Origin: Pseudomonadota bacterium
GTDB lineage: Bacteria > Pseudomonadota > Gammaproteobacteria > Burkholderiales > Rhodocyclaceae
Assembly: GCA_018241685.1 (NCBI GenBank)
Contig: JAFEDJ010000021.1
Location: 310,001-374,000, forward strand
Direction: 5' to 3'
Length of the DNA: 64,000 nucleotides
This document shows, one piece after another, positions 57,992 to 64,000 of the stretch. Positions within the stretch are counted from its first letter, which is position 1; each line of letters opens with the position of its first letter. The notes under the pieces are model-generated. The model ran no database searches. It was not told the origin of the DNA and saw only the letters and a list, made by a program, of their open reading frames with translations. Made by a program: the position numbers and the translations under genes.

Positions 57992-58020
57992 TGACTTAAA
58001 GAACGGTCAAATGCGCATTT
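57992..58020. promoter_or_regulatory. Candidate operator cluster upstream of the FecR-TPR gene
   Basis: The AT-rich 165-base gap holds TGAC-N10-GTCA (57992-58009) and, overlapping it, the perfect palindrome AAATGCGCATTT (58009-58020). GTCAAATGC (58006-58014) recurs at 58060-58068. No exact CRP or FNR consensus is present. They are candidate sites for the neighbouring CRP-like regulator only by position. Confidence 0.3.
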
Positions 58021-58096
58021 CGCGGCGATTTGCAGTTAATATGGCGTCTCAAACATCTAGTCAAATGCTTCATAAATTCGATTCGGTACAGTTGTA

Positions 58097-61000
58097 ATGG
58101 AGCCTACCCTTCCAACCCAGGGCATTTTTTCGCTACGCCCACACCAGCTTGGCCTAGCTGTTGCGTGTGCCGTCGTGGCGCTCGAAGCGGGGGCAGCCTG
58201 CGAACCGAAAGCCGGTACCCTGACCGCAGTAGAAGGACGAGTCGAAGTCCGCAGCAACACCGGCGGTAACTGGCAGGCTGCGACGCTCCGTCAACCCTTG
58301 TGTCCAGGCGACCAGGTTGCCGTACGTGGCCCTGGTCGCGCAGCTGTGGTGCTGAGCCAGAATGTTCTGGTCCGTCTGGACCAGAACACCACACTGACAC
58401 TACCGCCAACCGCCGACAGCGGGGAATTGGGCCTCAGCCGCGGGATCGTTCACGTCATCAGCCGCTTCAGCAAACGCTTCGGCGTGATCACGCCGTTCGT
58501 CAATGCAATGGTGGACGGAACCGAGTTCACCGTCGCCAGCCATGAGCAAGACGCCCAGGTCGTAGTCGCCGAAGGCCGCGTCCGAACCGGCAATGCCGCA
58601 GGCGAGAAAATCCTGGGGCCTGGCGACGCCATCGAGGCCCGCGCCGACAGCGCACCCGGCAGCATCACGGTACGCCCCCTGGATGCGGTCGCCTGGGCCA
58701 TTCACTATCCCCAGGTCGCGCGCATTGGCAGCAGGGAGCTTTCCCACCACCCCGAGGCACTGCGGCAGAAACTCGAAACAGCCCAGCGTGAAGCCGATCG
58801 GGGCCATTTCCTGGCAGCCCTCGACGCCCTCGGACAGACACCGACCACCGATCCCACAGTCGCCGCCCTCAAAGCCGGCATCCTCCTCGGCCTAGGCAGA
58901 GTAGACGAAGCCACCGCACTGCTGTCGTCCCACTCCCAGCAAAGCCACCCGTCGCTGGCGGCAACCTCGGCCATCGTGCATGTAGCCCGCAATGAGAATG
59001 CCCAGGCGGAAGCAGCAGCCCGGCAAGCAGTCGCCCTCGACGAAACGTCCGTTGCCGCCCAACTGGCCTTGAGCTACGTCCTGCAAGCCACCCGCCACCT
59101 GCCGGAAGCACGTGCCGTGGCAGAGCATGCCACCCTGCTGGCCCCCAACGATCCGGTAGCATGGGCACGGCGTGCAGAGCTCGAACTGAATCTAGGCAAT
59201 GCTACCGCAGGCGGAGAAGCCGCCCGCCGCGTCCTGTCCCTGGATCCTGACACCCAGCGTGCCCGTGCGCTAGCCGCCTTCGCTCGCCTGCTGCGCAGCG
59301 AGACTGAAGCCGCCCGTGGCGAATTCCTGGCAGCACTCGAGACTGACGACAGCGATCCTTTGACCCATTTCGGGCTCGGCTTGGCACTCATGCGCCTCGG
59401 CGACACCGAAGGCGGGCGCCGTGAAGTCGAAATCGCCGCCCTCCTCGACCCCAGCAATGCCGAGCTTCGCAGCTACCTCGGGCGCGCGTATCTGGAGGAA
59501 GCACGCAACAAGGTAGCCGGCGCCCAGTTCGATCTGGCCCGTCGCCTCGATCCGGCTTCGCCGACGCCCTGGTACTTCGACGCCTTTCTGAAGCTGCTGG
59601 AACGCGAACCCTTGGCCGCCATCCGCAACGGAGAAGAGGCCCTGGCCCGCAACGACAACCGCAGCATCATGCGTTCCAGCGAACTGCTCGACCAGGACCG
59701 TGCCGCACGCACAGCCAGTCTCGGCGCAGCCTACCAGCAGGTCGGCTTTGCCGCCGCGGCCCAGGCGACGGCGATCAACGCGCTCGACGACGACGTGCAG
59801 AGCACATCGGCTCATCGCCTGTTGGCCGACGCCTACGCGGAAACACCACGCTTCGAGACGGCCCGTCTGGGCGAACTGCTACAGGCCCAGTTGCGTCAGC
59901 CTATCGGCCAGTGGCCCCTGCCGCCTCAGTTCGTGATGCCGCCGCTGCCCACTCTCGACGGACCGCGTGCCGCGTCCCCGGAAGAAGCCACCTCCTTCTT
60001 CGACCGCAAGCCCGACCGCTTCGCAGCCACACTGGCGACAGGAACCCGGGAAACCCAGTCCGGCAGCCTGGTAGCCTCCCATTCCTGGGAGCGCGGGCAG
60101 ATCTCCGTCGGCGCCTTCGACTACCGCGGCCGCGGCCTCGACGAACGCATGGCCGACACCCATCTCAGTGGTGGCCGCGTCAATGCTCAGTTTGCGCTGA
60201 CGTCCGATACCATGGTCCTGGGAGAGATCCGTCACAGCGAGCGCAACGGCGGCGATCTCGACAGGTCCTTGTTCGATGGCCCGATCAATACAGACCATCG
60301 CATCATCAACGACCTGTACCGCGTTGCCCTCCGCCATACCTTTGGCAACGGCGAAGAATTCATCGCCGAAGCCAATACCCAGCGCATCCGGGAGCGCGTC
60401 GAGGATCTCTTCCAGAGTAGCGGGCTCGACAACAACGCCGATGCAACGCTGGGACAGCGCAGCAAAGCCATGTCAGCCCTGTATTCGTTGCAACGGGATT
60501 GGGGTAACGTCACCACCGGCGCCACGGCCTTCCGCCTAGCCGGAGCACGCGACGTTAATCTATCCTTCGCCCCCAGCGCAGCCCCCGACATGATCCTGGG
60601 CGCCTATACGCTCCCGACTGTGCAGCTCCGGAGCGACCGAGACACCGTGTTCAGCTATGGCCAGTGGAGGCTGACCCCGGTCGTCACCCTACATGGCGGC
60701 GCCGAGTATGTCCGTCTGGACGAACTCAACAACACCAAGAGCGAACGCATCAACGGCAAGCTGGGGATCGTTGCTCGCTTGAACAACGGCACCACCTTGC
60801 GCGGAGCGTTCTTCCAGGGTGTTTCCGGCTCGAAATACGATCGGGAAAGCCTCGCCCCCACGCAGTTTGCCGGCTTCAACCAAGTCTTCGACGACACCAA
60901 CGGCACCCGTTGGCGGCGCGCTGCTGCGGGTGTCGAACAACGCTTCGGCAATGGAGTCAACACCGGTCTGGAAGTCTCCGCCCGCCACATGGATGTACCG

Positions 61001-61495
61001 ATACCGGACTTCTTCAGCAGTTCCAACGACCTCGAGGCCTGGAAAGAGCAACTTCATCGTGCGCATCTCACCCTGCCTCTCGGCCAAAAGGTTGCGTTCA
61101 GCCTCGAATGGCGCCATGAAGAAATCAAGGCCCCGGACAACACTGCCCTGCGAGACAGCTTCAATCCCTACAAGGTCCGTACCAATCTGATTCCGGCCCG
61201 GCTGTGGTTCAAGACCGGCCCCACCGACACCCTGCTCGAGCACTGGACCGTCGACCAGCATGCTGCACTGCTGTCCAGTGCGGGGAGCGAAACCCGCGCC
61301 CAATCGAAGTTCTCGGTTACCAACCTTCGTTTCTCGGTGCCCATGGCGAGCAATCGCCTGACCCTGTCTCTTGGCATATACAATGTATTCGACCGTCAAT
61401 TCCGCTTTCAGAATACCGACCTGAACGGCGACCCTCGGGTCCCCCTGTTCTACCCCCAGCGCACCGCGCTGCTGCAGGGCAACCTGCGTTTCTGA
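58097..61495 (+). CDS. FecR-TPR-beta-barrel outer-membrane protein
   Basis: 1132-residue exported protein with a rare combination. A signal peptide (hydrophobic core GLAVACAVVALEAGAA, about 19-34) precedes a FecR domain (about 38-180, GTLTAVEGRVEVRS, then FVNAMVDGTEFTVASHEQ). TPR-type helical repeats run from about 225 to 605 (for example AAQLALSYVLQATRHLPEAR and AALLDPSNAELRSYLGRAYL). From about 640 the sequence alternates in short amphipathic strands, with TonB-receptor-like features near the end (LGIYNVFDRQFRFQNTDLN), and stops at a terminal Phe (LLQGNLRF), the usual outer-membrane barrel ending. The periplasmic TPR plus barrel resembles the exporters PgaA, BcsC and PelB in layout, but no glycosyltransferase is nearby. 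Function unknown. Confidence 0.82.
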   Translation: MEPTLPTQGIFSLRPHQLGLAVACAVVALEAGAACEPKAGTLTAVEGRVEVRSNTGGNWQAATLRQPLCPGDQVAVRGPGRAAVVLSQNVLVRLDQNTTLTLPPTADSGELGLSRGIVHVISRFSKRFGVITPFVNAMVDGTEFTVASHEQDAQVVVAEGRVRTGNAAGEKILGPGDAIEARADSAPGSITVRPLDAVAWAIHYPQVARIGSRELSHHPEALRQKLETAQREADRGHFLAALDALGQTPTTDPTVAALKAGILLGLGRVDEATALLSSHSQQSHPSLAATSAIVHVARNENAQAEAAARQAVALDETSVAAQLALSYVLQATRHLPEARAVAEHATLLAPNDPVAWARRAELELNLGNATAGGEAARRVLSLDPDTQRARALAAFARLLRSETEAARGEFLAALETDDSDPLTHFGLGLALMRLGDTEGGRREVEIAALLDPSNAELRSYLGRAYLEEARNKVAGAQFDLARRLDPASPTPWYFDAFLKLLEREPLAAIRNGEEALARNDNRSIMRSSELLDQDRAARTASLGAAYQQVGFAAAAQATAINALDDDVQSTSAHRLLADAYAETPRFETARLGELLQAQLRQPIGQWPLPPQFVMPPLPTLDGPRAASPEEATSFFDRKPDRFAATLATGTRETQSGSLVASHSWERGQISVGAFDYRGRGLDERMADTHLSGGRVNAQFALTSDTMVLGEIRHSERNGGDLDRSLFDGPINTDHRIINDLYRVALRHTFGNGEEFIAEANTQRIRERVEDLFQSSGLDNNADATLGQRSKAMSALYSLQRDWGNVTTGATAFRLAGARDVNLSFAPSAAPDMILGAYTLPTVQLRSDRDTVFSYGQWRLTPVVTLHGGAEYVRLDELNNTKSERINGKLGIVARLNNGTTLRGAFFQGVSGSKYDRESLAPTQFAGFNQVFDDTNGTRWRRAAAGVEQRFGNGVNTGLEVSARHMDVPIPDFFSSSNDLEAWKEQLHRAHLTLPLGQKVAFSLEWRHEEIKAPDNTALRDSFNPYKVRTNLIPARLWFKTGPTDTLLEHWTVDQHAALLSSAGSETRAQSKFSVTNLRFSVPMASNRLTLSLGIYNVFDRQFRFQNTDLNGDPRVPLFYPQRTALLQGNLRF

Positions 61496-61547
61496 ACACG
61501 GAGCTTGCTGGTCGTCCATCGTATAAACCATCTGGAGAACCAAAAGA

Positions 61548-61967
61548 ATGAGGCTGTTTCCGACGCAACGCACCTTCCGGCAACTCACGCTGATCGCCGC
61601 TGGCCTGATGGGCTATGCGCTGATCCAAGCGCCTGCCTTTGCCGCCGGCAACCTGGGGCAATTCACCAAGGGCACGCTGGCCCCTGCCGACATCACCGGT
61701 GCCGTGGTTTTCGGTAAGAACGGGGAGGTCATCCCGCTCGACGCCAAGGGCAAGCCTGCCAAGGCCTGTGTAATGTCCAAGCTGGCAACTGATGCGGCCA
61801 AGGCCAAGAAGACCGCGCTGCCGGAATGTGAAAGCGGCAACGCCCAAGGCAGCTCCGACGGCCCCAAGGCCAAGGACGGCACACCCTGCCAAGGCTCGTA
61901 CATCGTCTGGATCGGCGGAGTTCCCATCAGGATCTGGTACCCCGCCGGCTGCACCCCTCCGTACTGA
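61548..61967 (+). CDS. Small secreted four-cysteine protein
   Basis: 139-residue protein with a clear signal peptide (basic N-terminus, then LTLIAAGLMGYALIQAPAFA). The mature part of about 105 residues has four cysteines (KACVMS, LPECES, TPCQGS, AGCTPPY), which could form two disulphides. It has a Gly/Lys-rich middle and a hydrophobic C-terminal segment SYIVWIGGVPIRIWYPAGC. An apparent CTGGAGAA ribosome binding site lies about eight bases before the ATG. It follows the FecR-TPR-barrel gene by 52 bases and is the last gene before a strong hairpin, so it may be a partner or cargo of that protein. No family recognised. Confidence 0.75.
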   Translation: MRLFPTQRTFRQLTLIAAGLMGYALIQAPAFAAGNLGQFTKGTLAPADITGAVVFGKNGEVIPLDAKGKPAKACVMSKLATDAAKAKKTALPECESGNAQGSSDGPKAKDGTPCQGSYIVWIGGVPIRIWYPAGCTPPY

Positions 61968-61976
61968 TCTTCCCGC

Positions 61977-62010
61977 AATGAAATGGGCCGCATTGGCGGC
62001 CCATTTCATT
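61977..62010. terminator. Strong 15-base hairpin, probable bidirectional terminator
   Basis: AATGAAATGGGCCGC and GCGGCCCATTTCATT are perfect 15-base inverted repeats with a four-base loop, nine bases after the stop of the small secreted gene. The T-tract is short and interrupted (ATTTCATTTGG). It most likely ends the FecR-TPR-barrel operon, and the same stem would act on minus-strand transcripts coming from rlpA. Confidence 0.75.
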
Positions 62011-62026
62011 TGGAGGCGCGCGCAAT

Positions 62027-62260
62027 TCAATGCCCCGGCAAGCGGCTCGGATGAAACTGAAGGCGATAGCTGCGGATATGCCCCCAAAGCACCGCGAGCA
62101 AATCGATTTCGTCCGGAATATCCTCCAGATCGAACTCCAGGCAGATCTCGCTACTACCCGGCAAATCGCTGGAACTCAGGTTGGCAGCGGCACAGGGCAA
62201 TGCAGAGCGGTAATGAAGTAGGTGGGCCATAGTTCCATGCGTCCGGAAAGCACGGGCCAT
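62027..62260 (-). CDS. Doubtful small open frame downstream of rlpA
   Basis: 77 codons (or 67 from the ATG at 62230) in the 433-base gap between convergent transcripts. The translated C-terminal half (SEICLEFDLEDIPDEIDLL followed by WGHIRSYRLQFHPSRLPGH, shown in two parts) looks protein-like, but there is no convincing ribosome binding site. It may be a small gene or the remnant of a longer one. The rest of the gap (62261-62400) holds only a small ACCCTTC/GAAGGGT hairpin near 62350-62369. Confidence 0.3.
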   Translation of the reverse strand: MARAFRTHGTMAHLLHYRSALPCAAANLSSSDLPGSSEICLEFDLEDIPDEIDLLAVLWGHIRSYRLQFHPSRLPGH

Positions 62261-62400
62261 CGAATTAAAAGAGCCATAGGGAACAACTTGACTCGACCCG
62301 TAGCCCTGAAGCTTAGGCTCAACGCCCGGAACACGAAGCCGGCAAAGTCACCCTTCCCATGTGAAGGGTATCACTCAGCAAAGGGGGCACTGGCTGACGC

Positions 62401-63492
62401 TCAATCAGCCCGCCCCTTGACGACCGGTTTCAACTTCAAGGTCGTGGCAATGCGGTCGGCCATCTCCCGGGCTTCCAGTGCGGACGCGAATGGTCCCAGT
62501 TGAAGCCGGTACTTACCCTCGGAAGCCAGCACCGACACGGACTCCTTGAGCGATTTGAGCTCGTGCTCGACGAAGCCCTTGAAGTTCTCGGCATTGACGG
62601 ACGAGGCAAACGCCCCCAACTGCAGGAACACCCCCTCACGCTCCGGGCGCGGCACGCTGGAGTAACTCTGGCTCTGTGCAAGCTGCGGCACCGCCGCCGC
62701 CGTCGTCGCCACGGGCTCTGGCGCAACCCGCGGCACAGCGGGAGCCGGCACAGCCGCCACCACACCGGCTGGAGCAGCCGGCTGCGGACGGGACGCATGC
62801 ACGACAGCCGGCACAGCCGCCTTCCGGCGTGCCAGCGGCGGCACCGGCCGACGGAGCTGGACCATCGCCACCCCTTCGGGCAGGACCAGGGAAAGCTCTA
62901 CACTGGCGTGCCCTTGGTCGGCAAAGCCGAGCTTGTAGGCGGCGGCATAGGAGAGATCGATGATCCGCCCAGGATGAACCGGGCCGCGATCATTGATACG
63001 GACGATAGCCGAACGCCCGTTGGCCAGATTGGTCACCCGCACATAGCTGGGGATCGGCAGGGTCGGATGAGCACCGGTCAGCGCGTACATGTCGTAGGGA
63101 TCACCGCTGGACGTACGGCGCCCCTGCAGGGCCTTGCCGTACCAACTAGCCGTCCCCCTCTCGCGGAAGGCGCTGGCATTGTTCCCCAGCACGGCACCAC
63201 GGGCGAGCGCGTAGTCGCCCCCTTCATACACCGGGGCGATCAGCTCTCCGCCTTCGTCGGACTGAGCCGACGCATCCTCGCCTGCTCCATAACGCAAGCG
63301 ACCACTCGTAAAGGACGACACTTGAGCCGGCCTGAGGCCCGTTTGCAGAGTCTGGGCATGCAAAACCCCGGCAGCCGGAGCATCGGCCACCGAACCTTGT
63401 TGCGGGAGGCCCGCACAGCCGGTCAGGAGCAGGGCGCTACCAAAGGGCACCAGCGCAAGGCCGGCGCGACGAAAAATCGCTACAGGGGGCAT
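62401..63492 (-). CDS. rlpA: RlpA-type septal lytic transglycosylase lipoprotein
   Basis: 363-residue lipoprotein; the signal ends in LLLTGC, with the lipidated Cys at about residue 26. The double-psi beta-barrel RlpA domain (about 110-205) shows GTASWYGKALQGRRTSSGD, VRVTNLANGRS and VRINDRGPVHPGRIIDLS. A Pro/Ala-rich linker (about 210-285) leads to a C-terminal SPOR domain (about 287-360, VFLQLGAFASSVNAENF), which binds denuded glycan at the division septum. It follows rodA by 42 bases, the usual cell-shape cluster order. Confidence 0.95.
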   Translation of the reverse strand: MPPVAIFRRAGLALVPFGSALLLTGCAGLPQQGSVADAPAAGVLHAQTLQTGLRPAQVSSFTSGRLRYGAGEDASAQSDEGGELIAPVYEGGDYALARGAVLGNNASAFRERGTASWYGKALQGRRTSSGDPYDMYALTGAHPTLPIPSYVRVTNLANGRSAIVRINDRGPVHPGRIIDLSYAAAYKLGFADQGHASVELSLVLPEGVAMVQLRRPVPPLARRKAAVPAVVHASRPQPAAPAGVVAAVPAPAVPRVAPEPVATTAAAVPQLAQSQSYSSVPRPEREGVFLQLGAFASSVNAENFKGFVEHELKSLKESVSVLASEGKYRLQLGPFASALEAREMADRIATTLKLKPVVKGRAD

Positions 63493-63534
63493 GACGCTCT
63501 TCCTGTTCGGGCACGCGCATCAGCGCGCGCGGGT

Positions 63535-64000
63535 TCAGGTGCCTACCCGACGCCGATGACGCTGTATGCTCATGAGCATCCCAACGCCGAGACAAAGGGT
63601 AACGAGTGCAGTGCCGCCGTAACTGACGAAAGGCAGCGGAACTCCAACAACGGGGAGGATTCCACTCACCATGCCCATGTTCACAAACGCATAAGTGAAG
63701 AAGATCAGCGTCAGGGCGCCAGCAAGCAGGCGCGAGAACAGGGTCGGGGCACCAGCGGCAATAAAAAGGCCGCGAAAAATCAACAGGATATAAAGTACCG
63801 CAAGAAGCAGGGCGCCGGCAAGTCCAAATTCTTCGGTGAGCACTGCGAAGATGAAGTCCGTATGACGTTCAGGCAGAAAGTCCAGGTGCGTCTGGGTGCC
63901 CTTGCCCCAGCCCTTCCCCAGCACGCCCCCCGAACCGATGGCGATCGTGGACTGGATGATGTGGAAGCCCTTGCCTAGCGGATCGGACGTTGGATCGAGC
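63535..64000 (-). CDS. rodA: Rod-shape peptidoglycan polymerase RodA, 5' end outside the window
   Basis: C-terminal 154 residues of the SEDS-family glycan polymerase RodA; the frame is open to the window edge, so the start lies beyond 64000. Family motifs are present: [20 protein letters not shown], then [20 protein letters not shown] and [14 protein letters not shown] near the end. At least three membrane spans are visible. It precedes rlpA on the same strand. Confidence 0.95.
   Translation of the reverse strand, partial: LDPTSDPLGKGFHIIQSTIAIGSGGVLGKGWGKGTQTHLDFLPERHTDFIFAVLTEEFGLAGALLLAVLYILLIFRGLFIAAGAPTLFSRLLAGALTLIFFTYAFVNMGMVSGILPVVGVPLPFVSYGGTALVTLCLGVGMLMSIQRHRRRVGT

Noticed and set aside
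62030..62221. 63-codon plus-strand frame in the rlpA-side gap
   Set aside because: It overlaps the slightly more protein-like minus-strand frame, has no ribosome binding site and lies after the operon hairpin.
1..64000. tRNA, rRNA, insertion sequence, prophage or integrase genes
   Set aside because: None found on reading; no transposase or integrase motif, and no tRNA-like cloverleaf noticed in the gaps. A covariance search would be needed to exclude small RNAs.

Overview
The window is about 64 kb of high-GC bacterial chromosome, densely and mostly canonically coded. Gene content and order point to a motile, Gram-negative betaproteobacterium, most likely of the Rhodocyclales (Azospira/Dechlorosoma-like). 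The markers are the divergent lysM-dprA-smg-topB and def-fmt-htpX block, mnmG-rsmG-parA-parB, rodA-rlpA, a long tandem UvrA and a large chemotaxis operon. The genus is inference. I see no rRNA, tRNA, CRISPR array, insertion sequence or prophage.

Layout. 1-1443: 3' part of RNase G. 1614-3301: a two-domain helix-hairpin-helix protein and a YgjP-type metallopeptidase. 3438-10143: a five-gene tripartite efflux operon (TolC-like, HlyD-like, double ABC ATPase, two ABC-2 permeases) behind a TetR-like dyad. 10219-12657: membrane sensor kinase. 12726-15592: a lipoprotein S53 (sedolisin) peptidase and a small exported protein, downstream of a cyclic-di-GMP-I (GEMM) riboswitch and a hairpin around the ribosome binding site. 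15796-18020: Bcr/CflA pump and LysR regulator. 18025-23538: a double-length UvrA. 23641-27210: DUF1631-like protein, small membrane protein, HDOD protein. 27335-35312: topB, smg, dprA and LysM protein on the minus strand, with def, fmt and htpX on the plus strand.

35509-50147 is one long minus-strand signalling cluster. In transcription order it holds cheY, a small MCP with a CheZ-like motif, a STAS protein, cheA, an MCP with three near-identical 91-residue repeats, cheW, cheD2, cheR, cheD1, cheB and a hybrid histidine kinase. A sigma-28-like promoter precedes cheY. The CheA carries a duplicated motif that resembles the c-di-GMP-binding MshEN motif. Two proteins of the cluster share the C-terminal tail VELF.

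50508-54692: mnmG, rsmG, parA, parB. 54709-55150: a small palindrome and two small genes. 55248-61967 is the least conventional stretch: a CRP-like cyclic-nucleotide sensor divergent from a CHASE2-class III nucleotide cyclase with unusual substrate-selecting residues, then a FecR-TPR-beta-barrel outer-membrane protein and a small secreted four-cysteine protein, closed by a strong hairpin. I read this as a candidate signalling and export module. 62401-64000: rlpA and the 3' part of rodA.

Cyclic di-GMP and cyclic-nucleotide signalling recur (riboswitch, MshEN-like motif, cyclase, CRP-like regulator), which fits a bacterium that switches between motile and surface-attached states.
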